Positions 1-12,251 of a DNA stretch of 31,575 nt are shown piece after piece (the first letter of the stretch is position 1; each line of letters starts with the position of its first letter). The position numbers and the translations under genes are program-made. This DNA is from CAYUEN01 sp964443745 (GTDB taxonomy: Bacteria; Campylobacterota; Campylobacteria; Campylobacterales; QNZT01). Location: the NCBI GenBank assembly GCA_964443745.1, contig CAYUEN010000021.1, positions 1 to 31,575 of the forward strand, in the 5' to 3' direction. The notes beneath the pieces were generated by a model. That model did not search any database and was not told where the DNA came from. It saw only the letters and a program-made list of their open reading frames with translations.

Positions 1-3444
<3,444 letters not shown>

Positions 3445-3483
3445 ATTGTCTCCCCGTTAACCTAAGCGATATATGATTTCATC

Positions 3484-3508
3484 ATAACAGATAAAGGCTG
3501 TTATTATA
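3484..3508 (-). promoter_or_regulatory. Probable dnaE promoter overlapping an inverted repeat
   Basis: On the minus strand a TATAAT hexamer (3503-3508) lies 59 bp upstream of the dnaE ATG. It overlaps the edge of a perfect 7-bp inverted repeat, ATAACAG (3484-3490) and CTGTTAT (3498-3504), with a 7-nt centre. The repeat falls just downstream of the -10, where a repressor could act. No good -35 is visible, which is normal for this phylum. Confidence 0.4.
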
Positions 3509-3561
3509 TTTTTATTTCGATTTGCCGATATTGAATCATACAGATTAATTTGGAGTACGCG

Positions 3562-5943
3562 ATGTTCAAACTGGGCCGAACCGAGACCCCCGCGCATGAT
3601 CAAATCATAGCGGACCTGATTCAGCACTTTCCCCTCCCGATGTTTTTCAAGGGAGAAGAGAAAAACGCCTATCTAACCAACAAAGCCTTCGATCGTCTCA
3701 CCGGTGAACATCGCCTCAAAACGCTACGATACCTCTGCAGCCTCAACACCACGCACACCAAAAAATTCGAACTCAGACTGACCGACGAATTGGGAAAACA
3801 AAAAGACGTGATCCTCTACCTCTCCGAAATAGACGAAACCTCCGGCGAAAAACTGGGAATCATTTTCGATGTCAGCGAGCAAAAAAAGGCCAAAGAGGCG
3901 ATCAATCGGCTCAAAGAGCGCTACGAACTGGCGACTACGGGATCCAACGAAGGACTTTGGGATCTGGATATCGCCAGCGGCGAACTCTTCTATTCGCAAA
4001 ATTTCAAAAAGATCGTCGGGTGGGGAATGCGTCCGGTACAACCCAAACTAGAAAGCTGGCTGCAGGCGATGTTTCCCGAAGACAAAAAGGCGTTTCTCAA
4101 AGCGCTCGAAGCCCATATTCAAGGCAAAACGCCCTCTTTCGAGGTCGAACACCGCATCCAAACCGACCACACCGTCAAATGGATATCCGCCAGAGGAAAG
4201 GTGACACGCGACCAAAAGGGCAGAGCGCTCCGCGTGGTGGGATTCATCAGCGACATCACGAAGATGAAAGAGGCGCAACTCGCCCTCAAAGAGAGCGAGG
4301 AGCAATTTCAGCTCTTTATGAAGAATCTTCCCGTCGGAGCCTTCATCAAGGATCAAGAGGGGAATTTCATCTTCGCCAATCGCTATCTGTGTGAATTTTT
4401 CGGCGTCAAAGAGCTCTCCGGACACAACATGAAAGAGATCTACCCCCCTCAACAGTACGATGCGGTGTTGCAGAAGGACAAAGAGGTCTTTTTGAGCGGA
4501 TCGAGCGTCGGTGAAGAGGAGATGGTCAACCATCTGGGAGAGAAGAGATTTTTCCAGGTCTACCGCTTCATCATCCACAAAGACAACCAGAATTTCATCG
4601 GCGGTATCTACTCCGATATTACCGAGCAGAAAAAGACACAGACCAAACTCAACATCCTCGCCCACTACGACCTTTTGACCAATCTGCCCAACCGCGCTCT
4701 CTTCCTCGACAGCCTCAAACACTCCCTCTCCAAAGCCAGACGTAACAAGAGCAAGATCGCGCTGATGTTCATCGACCTGGACAATTTCAAAACGATCAAC
4801 GACACCCTCGGCCATGACTACGGTGATATCCTCCTGCAGGAAGTGGCCAAACGCCTCAAGTCGGTTTTGAGGGCCGAAGATACGATCTCGCGTCTGGGCG
4901 GAGACGAATTTACCGTCATCCTCGACGACATCAAAGACAACGCCTACCCTTCGGTCGTCGCCCAGAAGATCATCGATACCCTCTCCCAGCCCATTCCGCT
5001 CAAGGACGAGGTGGGATATATCGGTGCGAGTGTGGGTATCGCGATCTTTCCCGACGATGCGACGGATATCGAAAGTCTGATCAAAAACGCCGACATGGCG
5101 ATGTATCGCGCCAAAGAAGGGGGGAAAAACATCTACCGCTATTTCACCCCCGATATGAATGCCGACGCCAAGGAACGCCTCGAACTCTCCAACGACCTTA
5201 GATCCGCCGTGGCCAACGACGAACTGCGGCTCTATTATCAACCGATCGTCGATATCAGAGACAACACCCTGACCGCCTTCGAAGCGCTCGTGCGATGGGA
5301 GCATCCCAAATACGGATTGATCAGTCCCGCTCACTTCATCAAACTCGCCGAAGAGGGAGGATTTATGGCCAAAGTGGGCAAATGGATCATCCAAAAGGCG
5401 TGTCGACAGATCAATACGATGCAGCGATACGGATTCGAAGCCAAAATCGCCGTCAACATCTCCAGCAAACAACTCACCCAGAACCATCTGGAGCAGACGC
5501 TCAAGACGATCGTCAAAGAAAGCGGAGTCAATCCGAAATATCTGGAGTTGGAGGTGACGGAGAGCTTTTTGATGGAGAATATCGACCAGGTGGAGAAGGT
5601 GCTCGCCAACCTCAGGAAGATAGGGATACAGACCGCGATCGACGATTTCGGTACCGGCTACTCCTCTTTGGGGCGATTGAAGAAGCTTCCGATCTCGAAA
5701 CTCAAAATAGACAAATCGTTCGTCGACGACATTCCGCAGGACAAAAGCGATATGCAGATCGCCGCGACGATCATCACCCTGGGCAAACAGTTGGGACTTG
5801 AGATCGTGGCGGAGGGTGTCGAAACCGAAGCGCAGGCCGAATTTCTCGCCGAACAGGGGTGCTACCTGATGCAGGGATATCTCTTCTCCAAAGCGATTCC
5901 GGAAGAGGAGATCAACGACTTCATCCGCGCCAACGCCCGCTGA
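3562..5943 (+). CDS. PAS-PAS-PAS-GGDEF-EAL cyclic-di-GMP signalling protein
   Basis: Predicted bifunctional c-di-GMP enzyme of 793 residues with no signal peptide or membrane segment, so it should sense an intracellular cue. Three PAS regions lie at roughly residues 10-110, 120-235 and 245-355. The GGDEF domain has an intact GGDEF motif (446-450) preceded by an RAED sequence (437-440) at the exact spacing of a product-inhibition I-site. The EAL domain has EAL at 574-576, NISSKQL, LEVTES, DDFGTGYSS (aspartates at 694-695) and AEGVET, all expected of an active phosphodiesterase. Both activities therefore look possible, and the net direction cannot be read from sequence. ATG 3562 is chosen over TTG 3550 because GGAG sits 6 nt upstream of the ATG. 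The gene diverges from dnaE and its stop abuts the tyrA stop. Confidence 0.93.
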   Translation: MFKLGRTETPAHDQIIADLIQHFPLPMFFKGEEKNAYLTNKAFDRLTGEHRLKTLRYLCSLNTTHTKKFELRLTDELGKQKDVILYLSEIDETSGEKLGIIFDVSEQKKAKEAINRLKERYELATTGSNEGLWDLDIASGELFYSQNFKKIVGWGMRPVQPKLESWLQAMFPEDKKAFLKALEAHIQGKTPSFEVEHRIQTDHTVKWISARGKVTRDQKGRALRVVGFISDITKMKEAQLALKESEEQFQLFMKNLPVGAFIKDQEGNFIFANRYLCEFFGVKELSGHNMKEIYPPQQYDAVLQKDKEVFLSGSSVGEEEMVNHLGEKRFFQVYRFIIHKDNQNFIGGIYSDITEQKKTQTKLNILAHYDLLTNLPNRALFLDSLKHSLSKARRNKSKIALMFIDLDNFKTINDTLGHDYGDILLQEVAKRLKSVLRAEDTISRLGGDEFTVILDDIKDNAYPSVVAQKIIDTLSQPIPLKDEVGYIGASVGIAIFPDDATDIESLIKNADMAMYRAKEGGKNIYRYFTPDMNADAKERLELSNDLRSAVANDELRLYYQPIVDIRDNTLTAFEALVRWEHPKYGLISPAHFIKLAEEGGFMAKVGKWIIQKACRQINTMQRYGFEAKIAVNISSKQLTQNHLEQTLKTIVKESGVNPKYLELEVTESFLMENIDQVEKVLANLRKIGIQTAIDDFGTGYSSLGRLKKLPISKLKIDKSFVDDIPQDKSDMQIAATIITLGKQLGLEIVAEGVETEAQAEFLAEQGCYLMQGYLFSKAIPEEEINDFIRANAR

Positions 5944-6774
5944 TCAGAGAATCTTGTGGAGCGTGGTGGCCCGCTCCATCCACGCCCTAAGCTCATCCCA
6001 CTTGCTCTCTTCGATCATCTCTCTGGCATTGGCGATCTCCTTTTCGAACGCATCCAGCGACACGAGGAGATTCTCCCTGTTCTGTTTGAAGATATCGCTC
6101 CACATTCGGGGTGAACTCTTCGCGATCCGGCTCATATCCCGAAAACCTCCCGCCGCAAGAATCAAAATGCTTTCTGGATCCTCCTGTTCGAGTACGCTGT
6201 TGGCCAATGCGTAACTGATCGCATGCGGTAGATGCGAAATGTAGGCGGCATGCAGATCATGCGCTTTGGCGTCCATATAGACAATCTGCATACCGATCGT
6301 CCGAAAGAGCCACTCCGAACGCTCACGCTGGATCGAGCCGCTCTCTTCGATATTGCACAAGACGACGATGTGGTTTGTAAAAAGCTCCGCGAAGGCCGCC
6401 TGGGGACCGAACTTCTCGATACCCGCCATCGGATGCGCCGCGACGAAATTCTTGCGTATCGAAGGCGGGATGGATGCAACGATCTTCTCCTTGGTGCTTC
6501 CCAGATCTACGATCGTCGTCATCGCATCGACATCCTGCAACTCCCGCGTGATCCGAATCACCGCCTCCACCGGTGTGGCGAGCACGATGATATCCGACTT
6601 CTTGATCTCTTCGAAACTGCCGATACGATCCACCAAAGAGCGCTCCTGCGCGATCTTGGCATGGTGGGCGTTTACATCGTATCCGACGATCTCCAGCGCC
6701 GGCTCCTTGGCTTTAAGAGCCAACCCCATCGACCCGCCGATCAGTCCCAATCCTACGATACCTATTGTCATCAT
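5944..6774 (-). CDS. tyrA: Prephenate dehydrogenase
   Basis: Oxidative decarboxylation of prephenate (or arogenate) for tyrosine synthesis, cytosolic, 276 residues. The N-terminus is a Rossmann NAD(P) site with G8-x-G10-x-x-G13. The AAHPMAG motif holds the catalytic-type histidine (H114), and a helical dimerisation domain follows. There is no fused chorismate mutase or ACT domain, so this is the short monofunctional form. The first of two adjacent ATGs (6774) has AGGA 5 nt upstream. The stop codon abuts that of the convergent GGDEF-EAL gene with no intergenic base. It diverges from bamA across an 128-bp region. Confidence 0.93.
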   Translation of the reverse strand: MMTIGIVGLGLIGGSMGLALKAKEPALEIVGYDVNAHHAKIAQERSLVDRIGSFEEIKKSDIIVLATPVEAVIRITRELQDVDAMTTIVDLGSTKEKIVASIPPSIRKNFVAAHPMAGIEKFGPQAAFAELFTNHIVVLCNIEESGSIQRERSEWLFRTIGMQIVYMDAKAHDLHAAYISHLPHAISYALANSVLEQEDPESILILAAGGFRDMSRIAKSSPRMWSDIFKQNRENLLVSLDAFEKEIANAREMIEESKWDELRAWMERATTLHKIL

Positions 6775-6801
6775 TACGTTCCTGTCTCGATTCTTGGCAC
6801 C

Positions 6802-6807
6802 ATTCTA
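6802..6807 (-). promoter_or_regulatory. Probable -10 element of tyrA
   Basis: TAGAAT on the minus strand, preceded by GGGG, 27 bp upstream of the tyrA ATG. No convincing -35 is seen. Confidence 0.45.
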
Positions 6808-6825
6808 CCCCATTTATGTTTACTT

Positions 6826-6853
6826 TTAATCAAGATTAATATGCTAATATAAT
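6826..6853 (+). promoter_or_regulatory. Probable bamA promoter with dyad in the -35 region
   Basis: A perfect TATAAT (6848-6853) lies 49 bp upstream of the proposed bamA ATG at 6903. A dyad TTAATC-AA-GATTAA (6826-6839) covers the place where a -35 would be. Transcription from here would start near 6860, only a few bases before the alternative ATG at 6864. That supports 6903 as the true start, with a leader of about 40 nt. Confidence 0.5.
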
Positions 6854-6902
6854 CGGATCCATTATGAAGTGTATTATCACCCCAGACAAAGGTACGTATA
6901 GC

Positions 6903-9161
6903 ATGAGATTCACCCCCACGACACCATCCACCCTCCACAAAGGGATCGTTCTCTCTCTTCTCGCGGCCGCGGCGCTTCGGGCGGAGACGATCAAGGATAT
7001 CAAATTCGACGGCCTGGTCCACATCTCCGACGCGATCGCGAAAGAGATCGTCGGTATCCGTCCCGGATCCGACATCGACCGCCGCGCGATAGACGAAAGT
7101 ATCAAAAAACTCTATGCCCAACAATATTTCGAAGACATCTGGGTCGAGGAGAAAGACGGCGTTTTGATCTACCATGTCAAGGAGAAGCCGATCATCGCGA
7201 AAGTAAAACTGAGCGGTTACAACAACGACAGGGAAAAAAGCGAAGAGATACTCAAGAAAGCGGGCTTGCACAAAGGGGACATCTACGACGAGACGAAGAT
7301 CAAGAACGTCAAGAACAAGATCGCCGAAAATCTCGAAAAGGAGGGGTATTTCGACTCCGTTATCGAAGTCGAAAACAAAAACCTCAACCCGGGCAGCCTC
7401 CAGACCGACATCGTCGTCAACAAAGGGGAGAACATCGTCATCACGAAAATCCACTTCTACGGGGCCGAGCACTACGGATACGACGATTTCGAGCCGTTCA
7501 TCGCCAACAAGGAAAAACAGTTCATGGGGTGGTTCTTCGGCAGAAACGACGGCAAGCTCAAAGCCGACCAGTTGCAATACGACAGCCTCAGAATCAAGGA
7601 TTTCTATCTCAAACACGGCTACTTGGACGTCAAGGTGAGCCCTCCCTATCTAAAGACGCATTTTGACAACTACACCGCCGAGCTCTCCTACAAAATCGAC
7701 GAAGGGCCTCAATACCGCGTCGACGAAGTGGACGTGGATGTACCGCAGGATATCGTCTCTCCCGAAAAGCTCAAAGAGCGGCTCCGTCTCAAACCCGGCA
7801 AGATTTTCAACGTCGAGAAGCTGCGTCGCGATATCGCGACGATCCGCAGAGAGATCGCCAACGAAGGATACGCCTTCGCCGAAATCATTCCCGATATCAA
7901 ACAGAACAGAAACGACCATACGGCGAGCGTCACCTACGTCGTCAGACCCAACAAGAAGGTTTACGTACACAATATCGTGATCTCCGGAAATTCCCGTACC
8001 GCCGACAGCGTCATTCGAAGAGAGATCTACCTCAGCGAAGGCGAGCCTTTCTCCCAGGTCGACCTGCAAGATTCGCTCAACGCCCTCAAACGTACCGGTT
8101 ATTTCAACGACGTAAAAATCGTCCCCAAACAGGTGAAGGAAAACCAGATGGATCTGGACGTGATCGTCAACGAAGCGAGTACCGGATCGATCATGGGAGG
8201 CGTCTCCTACGGAAGTTACGACGGATTCGGGATCAACGCCGGCCTCTCCGACAGAAACTTCATGGGAACGGGTATCGAGGTGGGAACAGATATCGACTAC
8301 TCCCAGAAATCGCTGAAAGGAAGCATTCACTTCTTCAATCCGCGGGTCTTCGACTCCCTCTACAGTTTCGGCGGCAATATCTACCGAAAAGATTACGAAT
8401 ACTACGACTACAAGGAAGATTCGACCGGCGGCAGCCTCAAAGTGGGACGCAAAATCGGCAGAAATCTGCACGCTTCGCTCACCTACGCCTACGAGCGCAC
8501 CTCGCTGACGGATGTTTCCGAAAGCCTCAAAGACAGCCCCTACTACCAAGAAGGGACGACGATCAAAAGCTCGCTGATTCCCGCCGTCTCCTACGACAAC
8601 ACCGACGATTACTATCTGCCCAGATCGGGGCTCTCGCTGCGGCTTAGTAGCGAATACGCGGGTGTAGGCGGCGACGTGAAATTCATCAGGAACACCGCTT
8701 CGGTCAAATACTACTTCGGACTGGAAGAGTGGCTCGATTACGATCTTATTCTTCGTTTCAAACTCAAAGCCAGTATCATCAACGACAGAGGCAATCTCCC
8801 CCTCAACGAAAAACTCTATCTGGGAGGTATGGGAACGGTCCGCGGATTCAAATACGGAACACTCGCTCCCAAAAACGATTCGGGAGCGTTGATCGGTGCG
8901 AAGAAGATGGCGGCGGGAACCTTCGAGATGAGTATCCCGCTGGTCGAATCGGTCGGTATGCGGCTGATGGCTTTTTACGACTACGGTACGACGGGAGAGG
9001 ATCGCTGGGGCGATATCCACCGCTCCTCGGTCGGATGCGGTATCGAGTGGCCCAAATCACCGCTGGGCGTCCCGCTTCAGATCTTCTATGCCGAAGCGCT
9101 GGACAACAAACCCGAAGATCGCACCTCCAAAATCGAATTCAACCTGGGAAGAAGGTTTTAA
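6903..9161 (+). CDS. bamA: Outer membrane protein assembly factor BamA
   Basis: Central Omp85 subunit of the BAM machine, which folds beta-barrels into the outer membrane; 752 residues from ATG 6903. A signal peptide is visible (basic n-region, hydrophobic GIVLSLLAAAAL, cleavage after LRA near residue 26). POTRA repeats follow, the first beginning at IKDIKFDGLVHI, covering roughly residues 28-420. The C-terminal barrel contains the conserved VRGF motif (646-649) of the L6 loop and ends in phenylalanine, as outer-membrane barrels usually do. The upstream in-frame ATG at 6864 would add 13 residues, would lie almost on the predicted transcription start and lacks a ribosome-binding site, so it was not chosen. 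The stop overlaps the convergent phosphatase stop by 4 bp. Confidence 0.95.
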   Translation: MRFTPTTPSTLHKGIVLSLLAAAALRAETIKDIKFDGLVHISDAIAKEIVGIRPGSDIDRRAIDESIKKLYAQQYFEDIWVEEKDGVLIYHVKEKPIIAKVKLSGYNNDREKSEEILKKAGLHKGDIYDETKIKNVKNKIAENLEKEGYFDSVIEVENKNLNPGSLQTDIVVNKGENIVITKIHFYGAEHYGYDDFEPFIANKEKQFMGWFFGRNDGKLKADQLQYDSLRIKDFYLKHGYLDVKVSPPYLKTHFDNYTAELSYKIDEGPQYRVDEVDVDVPQDIVSPEKLKERLRLKPGKIFNVEKLRRDIATIRREIANEGYAFAEIIPDIKQNRNDHTASVTYVVRPNKKVYVHNIVISGNSRTADSVIRREIYLSEGEPFSQVDLQDSLNALKRTGYFNDVKIVPKQVKENQMDLDVIVNEASTGSIMGGVSYGSYDGFGINAGLSDRNFMGTGIEVGTDIDYSQKSLKGSIHFFNPRVFDSLYSFGGNIYRKDYEYYDYKEDSTGGSLKVGRKIGRNLHASLTYAYERTSLTDVSESLKDSPYYQEGTTIKSSLIPAVSYDNTDDYYLPRSGLSLRLSSEYAGVGGDVKFIRNTASVKYYFGLEEWLDYDLILRFKLKASIINDRGNLPLNEKLYLGGMGTVRGFKYGTLAPKNDSGALIGAKKMAAGTFEMSIPLVESVGMRLMAFYDYGTTGEDRWGDIHRSSVGCGIEWPKSPLGVPLQIFYAEALDNKPEDRTSKIEFNLGRRF

Positions 9162-10639
9162 CCGCCCTCTTCCAGGATGATCGCGAAAGAGGCGGGCTTG
9201 GAGAGTTTTTTGCTGCACTCTTTGGAAAGATAGAGGTTGGATTCGCCCATAATCCGCAGACTTTTCTCCTCGGCACGATACGATACGGCAATCTTCTGGA
9301 TCCTGCGACTCGCGTTCAGGCAGGAAGTCAACGACATGACAAAACCGTACCATCTTAGATCCTTCATCGCGGGCAACAACGCCAGATAGGGGGCGATTTC
9401 CTTCTCGTTGATCTCTCTCTTCTGCGCATAACGCACGAGTAAAGCGATCAGAATCTTCTGGCGGTGGGAGAGCGCGAAGTTGAGATTCTCCAACATAAAA
9501 TCGAAACTGAGACTGTTGTTGCTGTAGATACTGATTCGTTTTCCAATTTCGATGAGCTTGGCGGCCATCACCACTTCGTGCCGATACCCCGCGTCAAAAC
9601 CGAAAACGGGCTGGAGGGTATCGAAGATCGCGGCGGCCGTCCGCCCCAAAAAGGCGTTGTTTTTCGGATCCATCGCGAATCTGTCGATCAGACTTCGTAT
9701 GCTGGGGTTGAAGTTGTGCGGGAAACGGTAGTTGGCGTTTCTGAGAATATCGCTCAAATACGCCCCCTCCCTGACGCCCGCCTTGCTCACGACCACCCTT
9801 TTGGCTTCAAGTCGCCCCAAAACCGCCGAAAAGATGGCGCTTCCCTCTCTGATCGTGTCGTAGCGGCTCTTCGAAATACCCAGCTCCTTGAGTTCGAGCA
9901 ACTTCGACTTCGCCACTTTGTCGATCAGTTTGCGGTGTTTTTCCACCTCGTAGGTGTAGGCATGAAGCGCGTTGAGTACATAACCCTCCTTATGCATGAT
10001 CATCGAAGAGAGGGCACGGATCGTTCCGCCGATGCCGATGACCGTTTCGCAACCGAAGCCTTCGGGTATCGAAGCGACGACTTTCAAAATGGCCTGCTGC
10101 GCCTCTTGAAGCGGACGTTTTTTATCGAAAAAGAGCTCCTTGATCCGAACCGTTCCGATATCGAGCGAAAGGGTTTGGACGATTTTTCCCTCTTCTATCA
10201 GCGCCAGCTCGGTCGAGCCTCCACCGATATCGACCGTCACGGCGCGATCCGAGGGGGGAAGCAGACTAGCCGCCGCCAAAGCGCCGTACCACGCCTCCTT
10301 GTCTCCGTCGATCACTTTGATGTGCAATCCAAGTTCTCTCTCCACCCGCTTCAAAAATACCTTTTTGTTGGGAGCGTCCCGCAGTGCGGAAGTGGCGACA
10401 CAGAGAATCTTGCGGCATCGAAGCGACTTGGCGATGGAGAGAAAATCGGAAATCGAATCGAAGGCTCGCTGCATCGCGATCTCCTGAAGAAAGCCGCCGT
10501 TTTCGTAGGCACCTTCGCCGATACGCACCCGGCTCCGACTCTTTTCTATCAGATGAAACGCAAATCTAGAACTCTTCTCGTAGACGACAAGCGTGAGGGA
10601 ATTGGAGCCGATATCGATGATCGCGGTACGTCTGGCCAT
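9158..10639 (-). CDS. ppx: Ppx/GppA family phosphatase
   Basis: Exopolyphosphatase or guanosine pentaphosphate phosphohydrolase of the ASKHA fold, cytosolic, 493 residues. The phosphate-binding DIGSNS motif is at residues 9-14 and the second loop DIGGGST at 137-143. E115 in DGDKEA aligns with the family catalytic glutamate. The C-terminal third (after about residue 310) resembles the HD-like helical domain of the long Ppx/GppA form. Whether polyphosphate or pppGpp is the main substrate cannot be told from sequence. The ATG follows the ferredoxin TAG directly (TAGATG), implying translational coupling. It is the last gene of the cosR-kinase-ferredoxin group. Confidence 0.9.
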   Translation of the reverse strand: MARRTAIIDIGSNSLTLVVYEKSSRFAFHLIEKSRSRVRIGEGAYENGGFLQEIAMQRAFDSISDFLSIAKSLRCRKILCVATSALRDAPNKKVFLKRVERELGLHIKVIDGDKEAWYGALAAASLLPPSDRAVTVDIGGGSTELALIEEGKIVQTLSLDIGTVRIKELFFDKKRPLQEAQQAILKVVASIPEGFGCETVIGIGGTIRALSSMIMHKEGYVLNALHAYTYEVEKHRKLIDKVAKSKLLELKELGISKSRYDTIREGSAIFSAVLGRLEAKRVVVSKAGVREGAYLSDILRNANYRFPHNFNPSIRSLIDRFAMDPKNNAFLGRTAAAIFDTLQPVFGFDAGYRHEVVMAAKLIEIGKRISIYSNNSLSFDFMLENLNFALSHRQKILIALLVRYAQKREINEKEIAPYLALLPAMKDLRWYGFVMSLTSCLNASRRIQKIAVSYRAEEKSLRIMGESNLYLSKECSKKLSKPASFAIILEEGG

Positions 10640-10873
10640 CTATCCGTTCACCGCCACCGATTCGTTATCGGATTCGGAACGTTCGGTATCGGGAACAATC
10701 GCGTCGACGGGACAGACACGCACGCACGAAGGATTTGGGGCGTATCCCGCACACTCGGTACAAAGTTGCGCATCGATCAGATAGATCGGATCCCCTTCGC
10801 TGATCGCACCGGTGGGACACTCGATGATACACGCATCGCAAGCGATACACTCCTGCGTGATTTTCAATGCCAT
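10640..10873 (-). CDS. fdxB: 2[4Fe-4S] ferredoxin, YfhL/Alvin type
   Basis: Small electron carrier of 77 residues. The first cluster motif is C9-x2-C12-x2-C15-x3-C19-P. The second is C38-x2-C41-x8-C50-x3-C54-P; the eight-residue loop between its second and third cysteines is typical of YfhL/Alvin-type ferredoxins. The tail is acidic and serine-rich. The open frame extends upstream to 11095, but the extension is kinase sequence read out of frame; ATG 10873 has AGAGG 5 nt upstream. It lies 19 bp after the kinase stop. I recall a ferredoxin, a phosphatase and cosR being neighbours in Campylobacter too. Confidence 0.92.
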   Translation of the reverse strand: MALKITQECIACDACIIECPTGAISEGDPIYLIDAQLCTECAGYAPNPSCVRVCPVDAIVPDTERSESDNESVAVNG

Positions 10874-10892
10874 CTTCGCCTCTGTGCCCCGA

Positions 10893-12251
10893 TTATTTGC
10901 GACCGCCAAAGAGAGAGAGGCCCGGTTTGCTGAACTCCTCGTCTCCCATCGGACAGTAGTTTTTGGAGTTGAGCAGAATCGTCGCGACCGCCCCTTTCCC
11001 GTCGGGTCTGTTCTTGAGTGTGAGCTTCGCTCCGATCGCATCCGCCGCTCCTTTGGCCAAAAAGAGCCCCAATCCGGCTCCGGCTTTGTTTCCAACCCGT
11101 TTGAACGGCGCGAACAGATCCTGCGTTTCGTCGATTCCAGGCCCTTCGTCGATCACCTGAATTTTGAAATCGTCCCCTATCAGGCGACTCTTGATCGTGA
11201 CGGTACCACCCTCGGGAGTGAATTTGAGTGCGTTTTGAACGAAATTCTGCAAAATATGCGTCAACAGCGTAGGCTGCGAGATGATGCAGTATTGATCGGG
11301 TTCCAGATCGATTTTGAGGTGTTTGCCTTCGTTTTTGGCGATCATCTCGAAATCCTTCGCCTTCTCTTTTAGAAACTGCACCAGATCGACTTCGACCGGC
11401 TTCTCGAACTGCGCCCCCTCCTGACGCCCCACTTCGAGAATCGATCCGATCATGCTGTTCATCTCGTCGATCGTCTTGTTGTTGAGCCTGAGCGTCTCCT
11501 GATATTTTTGAGGGGTACGCTCCTTGAGCAGCGTCACTTCGTTTTTGGTCTTCATAACCGCCAGCGGCGTCTTCAACTCATGCGCTGTACCGATGAAGAG
11601 CTCCTTTTGATATTTGACGAAATTCTGTATCCGCTCTATCAGTTTGTTGATACTCTCTCCCAGCGGTACGAATTCGTCCGGCAAACTCTGAAGGTCGATC
11701 TGTTCGAGAAAATTCTCGTTCATCCGAGCGAGCTTTCGGGTGATCGATTTGACCGGATACAGCAGCGTTTCGGAAAGAAACATCGCATACGCGAGTATCA
11801 GAAAAAGTGTAAGAAAATTGACGAGCACCACACTCTTGAGAATCCGCGAGAGAAGCGCTTTGGTTCCGCTGATATCGCGCTCGATCTTCAGAAAACTCGA
11901 GCGCGCCTTGTTGTAGGGGTAAAAGATACTCAGATAACTCCTACCCTCTTTTTCGTACTGCTCGTAAAAAACTTCGGGTTTCCTGTCCACCCGAATCACC
12001 ACACTGATACGATCCTGGCCGTATTGCGCGACCCCTTCCGTCAGATCGCCGCCACTCTTGCCGAACGGAAGTCTGTTTTTGCTTTTTTCCACGTAGGCGA
12101 CCGCTTCGCTTCGCAGATTCTGCGTCAAATCGTCCAGAATCGAAATCTTGATATAGTTGTAGAGTATGATGGAGAAGATCACAATCAGTGTCGCCGAAGC
12201 GAGCACCAATTGGATCAGAAATTTTCGCTTTATGCTTTTTTCGCGAAACAA
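10893..12251 (-). CDS. Membrane-bound sensor histidine kinase, partner of CosR-like regulator
   Basis: Two-component sensor of 452 residues. Transmembrane segment 1 is at about 11-34, a periplasmic sensor loop at 35-135 and transmembrane segment 2 at 139-163. A HAMP-like linker leads to the HisKA domain with HELKTPL, phospho-acceptor H224. The HATPase domain shows the N-box (N336/N340, QNFVQNALKFTP), the G1 box with D368 in DEGPG, an F-box (LFAPF) and the G2 box GAGLGL near 391. All catalytic boxes are intact. The start is a TTG at 12251 inside the regulator gene, giving a 22-bp overlap, with AGAGG about 9 nt upstream. The overlap strongly suggests it is the cognate kinase of the upstream regulator. 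The signal it senses is unknown. Confidence 0.92.
   Translation of the reverse strand: MFREKSIKRKFLIQLVLASATLIVIFSIILYNYIKISILDDLTQNLRSEAVAYVEKSKNRLPFGKSGGDLTEGVAQYGQDRISVVIRVDRKPEVFYEQYEKEGRSYLSIFYPYNKARSSFLKIERDISGTKALLSRILKSVVLVNFLTLFLILAYAMFLSETLLYPVKSITRKLARMNENFLEQIDLQSLPDEFVPLGESINKLIERIQNFVKYQKELFIGTAHELKTPLAVMKTKNEVTLLKERTPQKYQETLRLNNKTIDEMNSMIGSILEVGRQEGAQFEKPVEVDLVQFLKEKAKDFEMIAKNEGKHLKIDLEPDQYCIISQPTLLTHILQNFVQNALKFTPEGGTVTIKSRLIGDDFKIQVIDEGPGIDETQDLFAPFKRVGNKAGAGLGLFLAKGAADAIGAKLTLKNRPDGKGAVATILLNSKNYCPMGDEEFSKPGLSLFGGRK

Noticed and set aside
4048..5487. 479-codon minus-strand open frame opposite the GGDEF-EAL gene
   Set aside because: The plus strand encodes intact PAS, GGDEF and EAL motifs; the antisense frame shows no domain.
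6864..6902. Longer start for BamA
   Set aside because: It has no ribosome-binding site, lies almost on the predicted transcription start and would spoil the signal peptide.
7650..9020. 456-codon minus-strand open frame opposite bamA
   Set aside because: The plus strand is a complete BamA; the antisense frame has shadow composition and no start context.
10874..11095. N-terminal extension of the ferredoxin
   Set aside because: It is kinase coding sequence read in another frame; the ferredoxin has a good ribosome-binding site at ATG 10873 and normal family length.
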